Positions 1-8,304 of a DNA stretch of 64,000 nt are shown piece by piece. The translations under genes and the position numbers were made by a program. A model generated the notes under the pieces. That model was not told where the DNA came from and did no database searches. It worked only from the letters and a program-made list of their open reading frames with translations. Numbering within the stretch: position 1 is the first letter of the stretch; every line of letters starts with the position of its first letter. Location: the NCBI RefSeq assembly GCF_021049265.1, contig NZ_CP088018.1:558001-622000 (forward strand). Direction: 5' to 3'. This stretch comes from Ruania suaedae. Its GTDB lineage: Bacteria; Actinomycetota; Actinomycetes; Actinomycetales; Beutenbergiaceae.

Positions 1-1
1 G

Positions 2-364
2 TCGATCACCGTCGACGCCGATCTGCTGGAGGCGGCCGACCTGCCCGAGGGCCACCAGGTCGACGTCGTGGACATCACCAACGGCTCCCGGCTGACGACG
101 TACGTGATCGCCGGGGAGCCCGGTGGCGGTCAGATCTGCATCAACGGCGCTGCCGCGCATCTGGTGCACCCGGGCGACCTGGTCATCATCATCGCCTACG
201 GCCTCATGCCGGACGACGAGGCACGGACCTACGCGCCCCCGGTCGTGCACGTGGACGCGCAGAACCGGATGCGCGAGCTGGGCCACGACCCGGGCGCCGT
301 GGGGCCCGGGAGCGGGCTGGCGACCGCTGCAGTGCCGTGGCACTCGAGCACCTCGTTACGATGA
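2..364 (+). CDS. panD: Aspartate 1-decarboxylase, C-terminal (pyruvoyl chain) part
   Basis: PanD decarboxylates L-aspartate to beta-alanine for pantothenate and CoA synthesis in the cytoplasm. The reading frame is open from base 2 and starts with Ser-Ile-Thr-Val-Asp-Ala-Asp. That serine matches the residue which self-cleaves to form the pyruvoyl group, so the window begins almost exactly at the processing site and the short beta-chain lies outside. The family blocks [20 protein letters not shown] and a later GHDP are present. The stop (362-364) lies 4 bases before the lysS start. The 5' end is missing because of the window edge, not a mutation. Confidence 0.95.
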   Translation, partial: SITVDADLLEAADLPEGHQVDVVDITNGSRLTTYVIAGEPGGGQICINGAAAHLVHPGDLVIIIAYGLMPDDEARTYAPPVVHVDAQNRMRELGHDPGAVGPGSGLATAAVPWHSSTSLR

Positions 365-371
365 TCGGGTG
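357..371 (+). promoter_or_regulatory. Leaderless -10 element for lysS
   Basis: TACGAT (357-362), a 6-nt gap, then the GTG start at 369. There is no Shine-Dalgarno sequence. The -10 overlaps the end of panD, so lysS can be transcribed independently. Inferred from geometry only. Confidence 0.55.
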
Positions 372-1892
372 AACACCGAGACCACGCCTGCGCAGCCCCC
401 GGCCCCGGACGTCGACGTCCCCGAGCAGGTGCGGATCCGGCTGGCCAAGCGTGCGCGCATGCTCGACGAGGGTGGCCAGGCCTACCCCGTCTCGGTGCCG
501 GTGACCCACACGATCGGGGCAGTCCGCGCGGCCCACGAGGGCACGCTCGAGGCGGGCGAGGAGACCCAGGAGGTCGTCGGCGTCGCCGGCCGGGTGGTCC
601 ACCAGCGCAACACCGGCAAGCTCTGTTTCGCGACCCTGCAGGACGGCGAGGGCCGCACCCTGCAGGTGATGCTCTCCCAGCGCGAGGTGGGGCCCGAGTC
701 GTTGGCGGCGTTCAAGGCCGACATCGATCTGGGCGACCACCTCTTCGCCCGGGGGCGGGTGATCGTCTCCCGCACCGGTGAGCTCTCGGTCTTCGCCGAT
801 TCCTGGCAGCTCGCTGCCAAGGCGATCCGGCCCCTGCCTGCGCTGCACAAGGAGAGCTCGGAGGAGAACCGCGTCCGGCGTCGCCACGTCGACCTGATCT
901 CCCGGCCCGCGGCGCGGGAGATGGTGCGCACCCGTGCCGCAGTGATGCGGTCGCTGCGCCGGTCCTTCCATGAGCGGGACTTTCTCGAGATCGAGACCCC
1001 GATGCTGCAGACCATGCACGGCGGAGCCAGCGCGCGCCCGTTCGTCACGCATATGAATGCCTACGACATCGATCTCTATCTGCGGATCGCTCCGGAGCTG
1101 TTCCTCAAGCGGGCGGTGGTCGGCGGGGTGGAGCGGGTGTTCGAGATCAACCGCAACTTCCGCAACGAGGGAGCCGATTCTTCGCATTCACCGGAGTTCG
1201 CGATGCTCGAGGCGTACGAGGCCTACGGTGATTACGACACCATGGCGCGCCTGACCAAGGATCTGGTGATCACGGCCGCGCAGGACGCGCTGGGAACCAC
1301 GGTGGTGACTTTGCCGGACGGGTCTGAGTACGATCTCGGCGGCGAATGGGCGGACATTCAGCTCTATCCCTCGCTCTCTCAGGCCTGCGGGGAGGAGATC
1401 AGCCCGCAGACCCCGATGGCCGAACTGCGCCGGCTCGCTGAAAGCGCCGGGATCGGCCTGGATGAGAAGACGCTGACCGCCGGAAAACTGGTGGAGGAGC
1501 TGTGGGAGCACTTTGTCGGCCATTCCCTCTATCTGCCCACCTTCGTGCGCGACTTCCCCGTCGACACCTCCCCGCTCACGCGTGCCCACCGCTCGCAGGA
1601 GGGCGTGGTGGAGAAGTGGGACCTGTACGTGCGCGGTTTCGAGCTCGCGACCGCATACTCCGAGCTCGTCGACCCGGTGGTGCAGCGCGAACGGTTCGAG
1701 GAGCAGGCGCGACTGGCAGCCCGCGGGGACGCCGAGGCCATGCAGGTCGATGAGGAGTTCCTCCAGGCGATGGAGCACGGGATGCCGCCCTCGGGCGGTA
1801 TGGGAATGGGAATCGACCGGCTCCTCATGGCGCTCACGGGACAAGGAATCCGCGAGACCATCACCTTCCCGTTGGTCAAACCGCGCGCATGA
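369..1892 (+). CDS. lysS: Lysyl-tRNA synthetase, class II
   Basis: Charges tRNA-Lys with lysine in the cytoplasm. The 507-residue length is normal for bacterial LysS. An OB-fold anticodon-binding domain comes first (roughly residues 50-150, with [20 protein letters not shown]). The class II core follows: motif 2 around [13 protein letters not shown] and motif 3 [13 protein letters not shown] near the C-terminus. GTG 369 is chosen because a -10-like TACGAT ends 6 nt upstream and the preceding in-frame sequence is only panD read in another frame. The panD-lysS-lsr2 order fits Actinobacteria. The stop overlaps the next start (ATGA). Confidence 0.96.
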   Translation: MNTETTPAQPPAPDVDVPEQVRIRLAKRARMLDEGGQAYPVSVPVTHTIGAVRAAHEGTLEAGEETQEVVGVAGRVVHQRNTGKLCFATLQDGEGRTLQVMLSQREVGPESLAAFKADIDLGDHLFARGRVIVSRTGELSVFADSWQLAAKAIRPLPALHKESSEENRVRRRHVDLISRPAAREMVRTRAAVMRSLRRSFHERDFLEIETPMLQTMHGGASARPFVTHMNAYDIDLYLRIAPELFLKRAVVGGVERVFEINRNFRNEGADSSHSPEFAMLEAYEAYGDYDTMARLTKDLVITAAQDALGTTVVTLPDGSEYDLGGEWADIQLYPSLSQACGEEISPQTPMAELRRLAESAGIGLDEKTLTAGKLVEELWEHFVGHSLYLPTFVRDFPVDTSPLTRAHRSQEGVVEKWDLYVRGFELATAYSELVDPVVQRERFEEQARLAARGDAEAMQVDEEFLQAMEHGMPPSGGMGMGIDRLLMALTGQGIRETITFPLVKPRA

Positions 1893-2056
1893 GCACCGGC
1901 GATCTCGTGGCTGCCCTGGCGCCTTCCATCGGCGTCACGGTGCTTTTCGTCATCGTCATTCGAGCGATGGTTCAGGCAGATCGCCGCGAACGCCGTGCTC
2001 AGGCGCGTGCTGAAAGGGAACGTGGCACAGATCAGACCCGCGATTCTCGTTCCTGA
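1889..2056 (+). CDS. Small single-pass membrane protein between lysS and lsr2
   Basis: A 55-residue protein whose ATG overlaps the lysS stop (ATGA), so translation is probably coupled to lysS. Residues about 7-27 form one hydrophobic helix ([19 protein letters not shown]). The tail is strongly charged ([16 protein letters not shown]), so by the positive-inside rule it should face the cytoplasm. No known domain is recognised. Short membrane proteins of this type next to lysS and lsr2 are, to my recollection, recurrent in Actinobacteria, but function is unknown. Confidence 0.75.
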   Translation: MSTGDLVAALAPSIGVTVLFVIVIRAMVQADRRERRAQARAERERGTDQTRDSRS

Positions 2057-2060
2057 CCTT

Positions 2061-2090
2061 TTGACACCGAAGGTGCGCTCGTGCGATTCT
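2061..2090 (+). promoter_or_regulatory. Candidate lsr2 promoter
   Basis: TTGACA (2061-2066), 18-bp spacer, GATTCT (2085-2090), beginning 4 bp after the small membrane protein ends. The predicted transcript would have a leader of about 35 nt containing the AAAGGAA ribosome site of lsr2. The -35 matches the consensus perfectly; the -10 is imperfect. Confidence 0.5.
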
Positions 2091-2130
2091 TCGAGCACGA
2101 GCAATTCCCGTGCGTTCGAAAGGAATCCCC

Positions 2131-2460
2131 ATGGCGCAGAAGGTTCGCGTTCTTCTCATCGATGACATCGATGGTACGGACGCCGAGGAAACCGTGACGT
2201 TCGCCCTTGACGGGGTGACATACGAGATCGATCTGAATGCCAAGAATGCCGCCAAGCTGCGTGATGATCTCGCCCAGTGGGTCGGCCAGGCGCGGCGTGC
2301 CGGTGGCCGTAAGACCTCGGGCAGGAAGGCCTCGGGTTCGCGAGCCGGCGGCTCCGACGCCCAGAAGATCCGGGAGTGGGCCAAGTCGAACGGCTACCAG
2401 GTCAGCGACCGTGGGCGAGTGTCGGCCGAGATCCGCGAGGCGTACGCCAAGGCGCACTGA
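2131..2460 (+). CDS. lsr2: Lsr2-family nucleoid-associated protein
   Basis: Lsr2 is the actinobacterial functional analogue of H-NS: it bridges DNA and silences AT-rich, often horizontally acquired genes. The 109-residue product has the N-terminal dimerisation domain (MAQKVRVLLIDDIDG, then VTFALDGVTYEIDL), a Gly/Ser/Lys-rich linker with RKTSGRKASGSRAGG, and the C-terminal DNA-binding domain. The AT-hook-like RGR sits in VSDRGRVSAEI. ATG 2131 is chosen over 2110 because it follows AAAGGAATC and gives the family N-terminus. clpC, often found downstream of lsr2, is absent here. Confidence 0.95.
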   Translation: MAQKVRVLLIDDIDGTDAEETVTFALDGVTYEIDLNAKNAAKLRDDLAQWVGQARRAGGRKTSGRKASGSRAGGSDAQKIREWAKSNGYQVSDRGRVSAEIREAYAKAH

Positions 2461-2479
2461 GTCACTGCCGCTGCTGTCA

Positions 2480-2512
2480 TGGCACTCCACCGATGCGTAG
2501 GGTGGGGTGCCA
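2480..2512 (+). terminator. Hairpin after lsr2
   Basis: Arms TGGCACTCCACC (2480-2491) and GGTGGGGTGCCA (2501-2512) pair over 12 bp with one G-U wobble and a 9-nt loop. There is no U-tract. It probably terminates lsr2, but its right arm also contains the -10-like TAGGGT (2498-2503) of the next gene, so both roles are possible. Confidence 0.45.
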
Positions 2513-2531
2513 TGAGCATGTGGAGGCCGAG

Positions 2532-3539
2532 ATGGGCATGAACTTCCTCCTGGGTACCGAGGGCGATGGTCCGGGACAGGGCATCTGGCGGGTGAGCGTC
2601 TCCGGCTCCGCGGGGTGGAGCGGAGCGGAACCCGAGCTCGTGGCCCAGGCACCGGCCCCGACGTTCCTGGCGCTGCACCCCACGGCCGAGCGTGTCTACG
2701 CGGTCGGCGAGGGGGCGAAGGGCTCGGTCACCTCCTTCGACATGCGGTCGGACTGTTCGCTGCGGCCGACCGCACGGGTGTCCAGCGGGGGAGCGGGCCC
2801 CTGCCACCTGCTCGTGCACCCGTGGGGGCAGTGGCTGTACGTCGCCAACTACGGCGACGGGACAGCGTGCGCGATCCGACTGGATGAGGCGGGCGACGTC
2901 ACCGACGACAACGTCGTGCTCGCCCACCACGGGTCGGGTCCTGTCGCCGACCGTCAGGAGGGCCCCCACGCACACTTCTGCGCCCTGAGCGAGGGAGGCG
3001 GGTGGCTGCTCGTCAGTGACCTGGGCACCGATCAGTTGCGCGCCTATCCGCTCGAGGACGGCCGGCCGGCGGACACACCGGTCCTGACCGACCTCCCGGC
3101 CGGATGCGGGCCGCGCCACCTGGTGGTCGGGGACGGGCTCCTCTACCTGGCCGGCGAGCTCAGCGGCGAGGTCCTGACCTTGGCCTGGGACGAGGAGCTC
3201 GGGCAGGCCCGGGTTCTCCACCGCGGTGACGCCTCCGGCCGGGACGGCGGCCACCAGCTCTCCCACCTCGCGCGCAGCGGCCCGTTCCTTTACGTCGGCG
3301 TGCGCGGCACGGACACCCTGGCGACCTTGCGCATCGCCGAGGACGGCGAGTCGACCGAGCGCGTCGCCGAGGTGAGCACCGCGGGATGGCCGCGCCACCA
3401 TGCCGTGACCGGCCACGCCGTGGTCGTGGCCGGCCAGGAGGCGGACCGTCTCGCCGTGCATCCACTGCAGGACGGCATCCCCGGCGAGGCGACCACCGAG
3501 ATCGAGCTGCCCAGACCGATGTGTGTGCTGCCGCTGTGA
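2532..3539 (+). CDS. Lactonase family (6-phosphogluconolactonase-like beta-propeller) protein
   Basis: A 335-residue protein resembling the seven-bladed-propeller lactonase family (YbhE/Pgl type, PF10282), which hydrolyses 6-phosphogluconolactone or similar sugar lactones. Supporting blocks are [55 protein letters not shown] and [19 protein letters not shown], the recurrent blade patterns of this family. There is no signal peptide, so it should be cytosolic. GGAGG (2522-2526) lies 5 nt before ATG 2532. ATG 2538 is an alternative because a short upstream ORF (2512-2541) ends on it. The exact substrate is not visible. Confidence 0.75.
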   Translation: MGMNFLLGTEGDGPGQGIWRVSVSGSAGWSGAEPELVAQAPAPTFLALHPTAERVYAVGEGAKGSVTSFDMRSDCSLRPTARVSSGGAGPCHLLVHPWGQWLYVANYGDGTACAIRLDEAGDVTDDNVVLAHHGSGPVADRQEGPHAHFCALSEGGGWLLVSDLGTDQLRAYPLEDGRPADTPVLTDLPAGCGPRHLVVGDGLLYLAGELSGEVLTLAWDEELGQARVLHRGDASGRDGGHQLSHLARSGPFLYVGVRGTDTLATLRIAEDGESTERVAEVSTAGWPRHHAVTGHAVVVAGQEADRLAVHPLQDGIPGEATTEIELPRPMCVLPL

Positions 3540-3559
3540 CGGCACCGGCTCCGGTACGG

Positions 3560-3574
3560 CAGACTGGAGCCATG
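3560..3574 (+). promoter_or_regulatory. Leaderless -10 element for gpmA
   Basis: CAGACT (3560-3565), 6-nt gap, ATG 3572. The first base deviates from TANNNT. The gap GGAGCC also looks weakly like a ribosome site, so leaderless initiation is only one reading. Confidence 0.35.
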
Positions 3575-4309
3575 ACGTACACCCTGGTACTGCTCCGCCA
3601 CGGCGAGAGCGAATGGAACGCCAAGAACCTGTTCACCGGCTGGGTCGACGTGCCCCTCTCCGAGAAGGGCACCGAGGAGGCCCGCCGCGGGGGCCGGCTG
3701 CTCGTCGACGCCGAGGTGCTCCCCGACGTGCTCCACACCTCGCTGCTGCGCCGCGCGATCACCACCGCGAACCTCGCCCTCGACGCCGCCGAGCGGCACT
3801 GGATCCCCGTCAAGCGGTCCTGGCGCCTGAACGAGCGTCACTACGGTGCGCTACAGGGCAAGGACAAGAAGCAGGTCCGGGACGAGTTCGGCGAGGAGCA
3901 GTTCATGACCTGGCGCCGCTCCTACGACGTGCCGCCGCCGTCGATCGAGCACGGCTCCGAGTACTCCCAGGACGCCGACCCCCGCTACGCCGGCGAGCCG
4001 ATCCCGGACACCGAGTGCCTCAAGGACGTGCTGGCCCGCGCGCTGCCCTACTGGGAGTCCGAGGTGGTCCCGGACCTGCAGGAGGGCAAGGTGGTGCTCG
4101 TGGCGGCGCACGGCAACTCGCTGCGGGCCATCATCAAGCACCTCGACGGCATCGACGACGAGACCATCGCGGGCCTGAACGTGCCCACGGGGATCCCGCT
4201 GCTGTACGAGCTCGACGAGAACCTCCGCCCGCTCACCCCCGGGGGGCGCTACCTCGACCCCGAGGCGGCCAAGGACGCGATCGCGGCGGTGGCCAACCAG
4301 GGCCGCTGA
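3572..4309 (+). CDS. gpmA: 2,3-bisphosphoglycerate-dependent phosphoglycerate mutase
   Basis: Interconverts 3- and 2-phosphoglycerate in glycolysis. The 245-residue product has the histidine-phosphatase signature [10 protein letters not shown] with the phospho-accepting His about residue 10. It also has the family blocks [39 protein letters not shown] and [18 protein letters not shown], which carries the second catalytic His. gpm next to senX3-regX3 is a known mycobacterial arrangement and is seen here with phoU between. The gene ends in a long perfect hairpin shared with convergent phoU. Confidence 0.96.
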   Translation: MTYTLVLLRHGESEWNAKNLFTGWVDVPLSEKGTEEARRGGRLLVDAEVLPDVLHTSLLRRAITTANLALDAAERHWIPVKRSWRLNERHYGALQGKDKKQVRDEFGEEQFMTWRRSYDVPPPSIEHGSEYSQDADPRYAGEPIPDTECLKDVLARALPYWESEVVPDLQEGKVVLVAAHGNSLRAIIKHLDGIDDETIAGLNVPTGIPLLYELDENLRPLTPGGRYLDPEAAKDAIAAVANQGR

Positions 4310-4319
4310 GCCCAGCCCA

Positions 4320-4378
4320 GCACACAGCACGACGGCGGCGCCTGACCTTTGGTCAGGCGCCGCCGTCGTGCTGTGTGC
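4320..4378. terminator. Bidirectional terminator between gpmA and phoU
   Basis: A perfect 28-bp stem (4320-4347 with 4351-4378) and a 3-nt TTT loop, lying between the convergent gpmA and phoU stops. The symmetry lets it act on both strands. No U-tract follows, which is common in high-GC Actinobacteria. Confidence 0.85.
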
Positions 4379-4396
4379 CGGTGGAGCAGGCCGTGC

Positions 4397-5053
4397 TCAG
4401 TCGCTGCTGACGCCGTCCAGGTCTCCGGTCACCAGGTAGGAGATCCGGCGCGCGACGGAGACGGCGTGGTCGCCGAAGCGCTCGTAGAAGCGGGCCAGCA
4501 GCGTCACGTCCACCGTCTGGGTCACGGTGCCCGCCCAGTCGGCGGCCAGGGTGGTGGTGAAGGTGCGTTGGTGCAGCTCGTCGAGGGCCTTGTCATCGGT
4601 CTCGATGGCGGCGGCCAGCTCGAGGTCGTGGTTCTCCAGCAACGCGACGATGTTCGTGACCGCCTCGTTGGCGGCATCGGCCAACCCGGCGAACGTCTCC
4701 CGGGCCTGCTCCGGGATCGCCTGGTCCGGATAGCGCATCCGCGTCACCTGGGCGATGTGACGTGCCAGGTCGCCCATCCGCTCGATGGAGGCGCTGATCC
4801 GCAGTCCGGAGACGATGACCCGCAGATCGGTGGCGACCGGCTGCTGGCGTGCCAGCAGGGTGACGCACCGCTCGTCGAGCTCGGACTCGATCGCGTCGAT
4901 CGCATCGTCGGCCGCGATGACCTGCTCAGCCAGCTGCAGGTCAGCGGTCGCGAGGGCCGTGGAGGCGTCGCGGACCCCGGCCTGGACGTGGCGAGCCATC
5001 TGCAGCAGCCCCTCACCGACCTGTTCCAGTTCTTGCTCGAAGATCGCTCGCAC
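4397..5053 (-). CDS. phoU: Phosphate transport/signalling regulator PhoU
   Basis: PhoU restrains the phosphate-sensing kinase when phosphate is plentiful and modulates the Pst transporter at the inner membrane face. The 218-residue protein has the two three-helix PhoU repeats. The first carries VATDLRVIVSGLRISASIERMGDLARHIA and the second FYERFGDHAVSVARRISYLVTG, containing the metal-binding E/DxxxD-type positions. GTG 5053 follows a GA-rich stretch with ACGAGG. It is divergent from senX3-regX3, matching the phoU/phoR-phoP layout in Streptomyces, with a PHO-box-like element in between. No pst genes are in the window. Confidence 0.94.
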   Translation of the reverse strand: MRAIFEQELEQVGEGLLQMARHVQAGVRDASTALATADLQLAEQVIAADDAIDAIESELDERCVTLLARQQPVATDLRVIVSGLRISASIERMGDLARHIAQVTRMRYPDQAIPEQARETFAGLADAANEAVTNIVALLENHDLELAAAIETDDKALDELHQRTFTTTLAADWAGTVTQTVDVTLLARFYERFGDHAVSVARRISYLVTGDLDGVSSD

Positions 5054-5139
5054 CCTCGTCCGTCCTCTCGTCGTGCGCCCGTCCGGGCACGTGCAGCCTC
5101 TATCTCACTACACGCAGGTCGCCTAGGCTCTCACGGCCC

Positions 5140-5172
5140 GGTGAATACATGGTGCCCGGACGGTGAACATCG
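5140..5172. promoter_or_regulatory. PHO-box-like triple direct repeat (RegX3/PhoP site)
   Basis: On the minus strand three 11-nt units follow each other: GTTCACC+GTCC, GGGCACC+ATGT and ATTCACC plus 4 nt. This is the Streptomyces PHO-box design, direct 11-nt units with a conserved GTTCACC heptamer and 4 free bases. It sits in the phoU-senX3 intergenic region, where autoregulation by RegX3 would be expected. Confidence 0.7.
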
Positions 5173-5217
5173 CGCCGCCCGAACGAGGCTGGTGCCGTGA
5201 CGCCGCTCGGCTGCGTC

Positions 5218-5233
5218 TAGTGTGGCCGCTGTG
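5218..5233 (+). promoter_or_regulatory. Leaderless -10 element for senX3
   Basis: TAGTGT (5218-5223), 7-nt gap, GTG 5231. CGTGAC at 5196-5201 could be the -35 (16-bp spacer). This geometry selects GTG 5231 rather than GTG 5222, which lies inside the hexamer. Confidence 0.5.
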
Positions 5234-6445
5234 GAGCAGGCATGGCTGATGATCGGCGTCGGCGTGCTCGGCCTGTTCGTCGGGGCGAGCGCGGCGCTCG
5301 CCTTCCGCGTGTCCGAACGAAGCCAGCGTGGCTCGGCCGTCTCAGAACCGGAGAATCGCGTGCTCGATGACGACGTCGCAGCCCTGTTGGCAGCGCTGCG
5401 CTCGCTGTCGGTCCTCGTCGGGCCCTCCGGTGAGGTGATCCGGGCGGCGCCCGGTGCCTACACCGACGGTCTGGTCCGCAGCGGCCGGCTGGCCCATCCG
5501 CCGCTGGAGGAACTGGTGGAGCGGGTGCGTCGCAGCGGCTCCAGCCACGATGAGCAGATGATCGTCCCGCGCTCGCAGGTGCCGGGCTCGGACCGGCTCG
5601 CCTTCGACGTGCGCGCCGCCCCCCTGACTGGCGGGCGGGTGCTGGTCCTCGCCGAGGACCGCACCGCCGAGCGCAGGGTGGAGGAGGTCCGGCGCGACTT
5701 CGTCGCGAACGTCTCGCACGAGCTGAAGACCCCGGTCGGCGCCATCGCGCTGCTGGCGGAGACCGCCGCCGACGCGGCGGAGGACCCCGAGGCCGTGCGC
5801 CGGTTCGCGGCCGGGATGCAGCGCGAGACCGCCCGCCTGTCCGCCCTGGTGCAGGAGATCATCGAGCTCTCCCGGCTGCAGGCGCCCGAGCACGAGGTGG
5901 ACTTCGTCCAGGTGCCGCTCGAGGCAGTGGTCGCCGAGGCCGTGGACCGGGTGGCCGTGGAGGCCCAGGCCCGCGATGTCACGATCGTGGTCGGTGGGCA
6001 GGAGGCCCTGCGGGTCCAGGGCGATCACGCGCTGCTCGTCACCGCGCTGCGCAATCTGCTCGACAACGCCCTGCGGTACTCCCCGACGGGCACCCGGGTG
6101 AGCGTCGGCATGCGCGAGGTGGACGGGATCGTCGAGGTCGCCGTCGTGGACCAGGGCGTGGGCCTGTCGGCGGAGGACGCCAGCCGGGTCTTCGAGCGCT
6201 TCTACCGGGTGGACCCGGCCCGCTCGCGCGAGACCGGCGGCACCGGCCTGGGGCTGTCCATCGTCAAGCACGTGGCCGCCAACCACGGCGGGGAGGTGCG
6301 TGTGTGGTCGACCCCCGGCCGGGGCTCGACCTTCACGCTGCGGATCCCGCTGGCCGATCCGGAGCCCGCCCCCGACCCATCCCCCCAGCACCCGGCCAAT
6401 CCGATCGGACCGGCCGGCGACGGCGCAGAAAGAGAGAACACGTGA
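5231..6445 (+). CDS. senX3: Sensor histidine kinase of the SenX3 type
   Basis: Phosphate-responsive membrane kinase that phosphorylates RegX3. The 404-residue product starts with one membrane helix (about residues 6-27, MIGVGVLGLFVGASAALAF). A PAS-like sensor segment follows (about 50-145), then the dimerisation domain with phospho-acceptor His163 in FVANVSHELKTPVGAIALL. The ATPase domain has the N-box NLLDNALRYSPTG, G1 VVDQGVGLS and GGTGLGLSIVKHVAANHGG. The C-terminal tail is Pro-rich. GTG 5231 is preferred over 5222 from the -10 spacing. The stop overlaps regX3 by GTGA, so the pair is coupled. Confidence 0.94.
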   Translation: MEQAWLMIGVGVLGLFVGASAALAFRVSERSQRGSAVSEPENRVLDDDVAALLAALRSLSVLVGPSGEVIRAAPGAYTDGLVRSGRLAHPPLEELVERVRRSGSSHDEQMIVPRSQVPGSDRLAFDVRAAPLTGGRVLVLAEDRTAERRVEEVRRDFVANVSHELKTPVGAIALLAETAADAAEDPEAVRRFAAGMQRETARLSALVQEIIELSRLQAPEHEVDFVQVPLEAVVAEAVDRVAVEAQARDVTIVVGGQEALRVQGDHALLVTALRNLLDNALRYSPTGTRVSVGMREVDGIVEVAVVDQGVGLSAEDASRVFERFYRVDPARSRETGGTGLGLSIVKHVAANHGGEVRVWSTPGRGSTFTLRIPLADPEPAPDPSPQHPANPIGPAGDGAERENT

Positions 6446-7134
6446 CCCGCATCCTGCTCGTCGAGGACGAGGACTCCTATCGCGAGCCCCTCACCTACCA
6501 ACTCACCCGCGAGGGGTTCGAGGTGGTGGCCGTCGCCACGGGCTCGGACGCCCTCGTGGAGTTCGACCGCGCGAGCGTCGACCTGGTGCTGCTGGACCTG
6601 ATGCTGCCCGGTCTGTCCGGGGTGGAGGTGTGCCGGGAGCTGCGCCAGCGCAGCGCGGTGCCGGTGATCATGCTGACCGCCAAGGACAGCGAGATCGACA
6701 AGGTCGTCGGACTCGAGATCGGCGCCGACGACTACGTCACCAAGCCCTACTCCTTCCGGGAGCTGCTGGCCCGCATCCGCGCGGTCCTGCGGCGTGGGTC
6801 GGAGGGGAGCGGCGAGGTGGCCGAGCCGTCGGTGCTCGCCGTCGGCCGGATCCGGATGGACACCGACCGGCACGAGGTGACCGTCGGCGGTGATCCGATG
6901 GCGCTGCCGCTGCGCGAGTTCGAACTGCTCGAGCTCTTCCTGCGCAACCCGGACCGGGTGCTCACGCGCGGCCAGCTCATCGATCGCGTGTGGGGTGCCG
7001 ACTACGTGGGCGACACCAAGACCCTCGACGTCCACGTCAAGCGGATCCGGGCGAAGATCGAGCAGGATCCGGTCCAGCCGCAGGTGCTCGTCACCGTGCG
7101 CGGCCTGGGGTACAAGCTGGTGGCCGAGCGCTGA
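6442..7134 (+). CDS. regX3: Response regulator of the RegX3 type (OmpR/PhoB family)
   Basis: DNA-binding partner of SenX3 in the phosphate-starvation response. It has 230 residues. The receiver domain (1-120) has acidic pocket residues in VEDEDS, phospho-acceptor Asp52 in LVLLDLMLPG, the switch Thr in VIMLTAKD and Lys in VTKPYSF. The winged-helix domain (130-227) contains LPLREFELLELFLRNP and the recognition region LDVHVKRIRAKIE. The start overlaps the senX3 stop by 4 bp. The gene ends exactly where the convergent lipoprotein gene ends, with zero bases between the stops and no room for a terminator. Confidence 0.96.
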   Translation: MTRILLVEDEDSYREPLTYQLTREGFEVVAVATGSDALVEFDRASVDLVLLDLMLPGLSGVEVCRELRQRSAVPVIMLTAKDSEIDKVVGLEIGADDYVTKPYSFRELLARIRAVLRRGSEGSGEVAEPSVLAVGRIRMDTDRHEVTVGGDPMALPLREFELLELFLRNPDRVLTRGQLIDRVWGADYVGDTKTLDVHVKRIRAKIEQDPVQPQVLVTVRGLGYKLVAER

Positions 7135-7614
7135 CTACTCGGCGGGCAGGTACTCGTCGTAGGGCGGGATGTCGCCGTTGAGCACCGGCACCGGGAGGGT
7201 GATCGACCCGGTCTGCGCGGTGGAGACCTGCATCTGGAGGGTCGCGCCGGGGGGCACGGGAACCGCGGCCAGCTCGACGTCCTCATGATCGGGGCTGAGC
7301 AGCAGCGTCTCGCCGGCGGCGACGGAGAGCTGGACGCCCTCGGCGATCTCGGCGCTGCTGAGCGTGACCTCGACGTCCTCGGGGCTGTGGTTGACCACGC
7401 CGCCCAGGATCGTGCCCGCCGCGCCCTCGGCGGTGCTCAGGATCATGAGGTTCTCGACGACGACGCGGACGTCACCGCCCACCACCTCGCCCCGGACACC
7501 ATCGCTGGGGGCGTAGGGCTGCATCGTGGTGATCGGGCTGCACGCGCCGACTCCGACGGCTGTGGCCGCAGCCAGCGCCAGGGTGGCCACGAGACGACGG
7601 GTGCTGCGAGCCAC
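7135..7614 (-). CDS. Putative secreted lipoprotein
   Basis: A 159-residue protein with a signal peptide (basic RSTRRL, hydrophobic VATLALAAATAVGV) and lipobox VGAC, giving a lipid-modified Cys at residue 25. The mature part is beta-rich, without cysteines or a recognised domain (VVNHSPEDVEVTLSSAEIAEGVQLSVAAGE). It is reminiscent of small actinobacterial lipoproteins with an extracellular Ig-like fold, but no function can be assigned. GTG 7614 follows GAGAGGAG at good spacing. It abuts regX3 tail to tail, and this position beside a phosphate two-component system may or may not be meaningful. Confidence 0.75.
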   Translation of the reverse strand: MARSTRRLVATLALAAATAVGVGACSPITTMQPYAPSDGVRGEVVGGDVRVVVENLMILSTAEGAAGTILGGVVNHSPEDVEVTLSSAEIAEGVQLSVAAGETLLLSPDHEDVELAAVPVPPGATLQMQVSTAQTGSITLPVPVLNGDIPPYDEYLPAE

Positions 7615-7686
7615 AGGGCTCTCCTCTCCATGCTTCGGGCGTACGCCCTTACCTTAATGCCTGGCCCGTCCTTCACCTGCCGCACA

Positions 7687-7708
7687 CATCCGGCACGGTG
7701 GCCGGATG
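7687..7708. repeat. Inverted repeat between the divergent lipoprotein and carD genes
   Basis: Arms CATCCGGC (7687-7694) and GCCGGATG (7701-7708) with a 6-nt spacer. Both flanking genes point away, so this is more likely an operator than a terminator. No regulator can be named. Confidence 0.35.
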
Positions 7709-7821
7709 CATGCGCGGGTGCCGCCACCGCCACTGACCTGCGCAAATGCCGGCTACCCCGCGGTGAGGTGGACCTTTCCTCGTGCTAAACTGGCAGTCCT
7801 GCGAAAGGGGAGTGCGAGCAC

Positions 7822-8304
7822 ATGACCTTCACAGTCGGCGAGACCGTCGTCTACCCGCACCATGGAGCGGCCCTCATCGAGGAGATCTCCAAGCGCATCA
7901 TCCGGGGGGAGGAAAAGCTCTATCTCCGGTTGAAAGTAGCCCAGGGTGATCTCACGATCGAGGTCCCGGCAGAGAACGTCGACCTTGTCGGCGTCCGTGA
8001 CGTCGTCGGCAAGGAAGGCCTGGAGAAGGTCTTCGAGGTCCTGCGCGCCCCGTACACCGAGGAGCCCACGAACTGGTCCCGGCGGTACAAGGCGAACGTC
8101 GAGAAGATTGCCTCCGGTGACGTGATCAAGGTGGCCGAGGTCGTCCGCGACCTCTCCCGTCGCGACGCCGACCGAGGTCTGTCCGCCGGTGAGAAGCGGA
8201 TGCTGGCCCGCGCACGTCAGATTCTCGTCTCCGAGCTCGCACTGGCCGAGCACACCGAGGAGGAGAAGGCTGAGGCGCTGCTGGACGAGGTTCTCGCCTC
8301 CTGA
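7822..8304 (+). CDS. carD: CarD-family RNA polymerase-binding transcription regulator
   Basis: CarD binds the RNA polymerase beta subunit and stabilises open complexes, notably at rRNA and other housekeeping promoters. The 160-residue product has the Tudor-like N-terminal RNAP-interaction domain ([19 protein letters not shown] through [19 protein letters not shown]). It also has the helical DNA-binding domain with the key tryptophan in [21 protein letters not shown]. The start follows GAAAGGGGAG. A -10-like TAAACT lies at 7786-7791. carD followed by ispD-ispF is a conserved actinobacterial order. Confidence 0.96.
   Translation: MTFTVGETVVYPHHGAALIEEISKRIIRGEEKLYLRLKVAQGDLTIEVPAENVDLVGVRDVVGKEGLEKVFEVLRAPYTEEPTNWSRRYKANVEKIASGDVIKVAEVVRDLSRRDADRGLSAGEKRMLARARQILVSELALAEHTEEEKAEALLDEVLAS

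Noticed and set aside
2394-3545. A 383-codon minus-strand frame opposite the lactonase gene
   Set aside because: Low-complexity Arg/His/Gly-rich translation without homology; the plus-strand frame shows clear propeller blades.
5222-5230. GTG 5222 as the senX3 start
   Set aside because: It falls inside the predicted -10 hexamer TAGTGT; GTG 5231 has the usual 7-nt spacing. Not excluded experimentally.
7687-7708. Inverted repeat as a terminator
   Set aside because: It lies between two divergent starts, where no transcript needs to end; listed as a possible operator instead.
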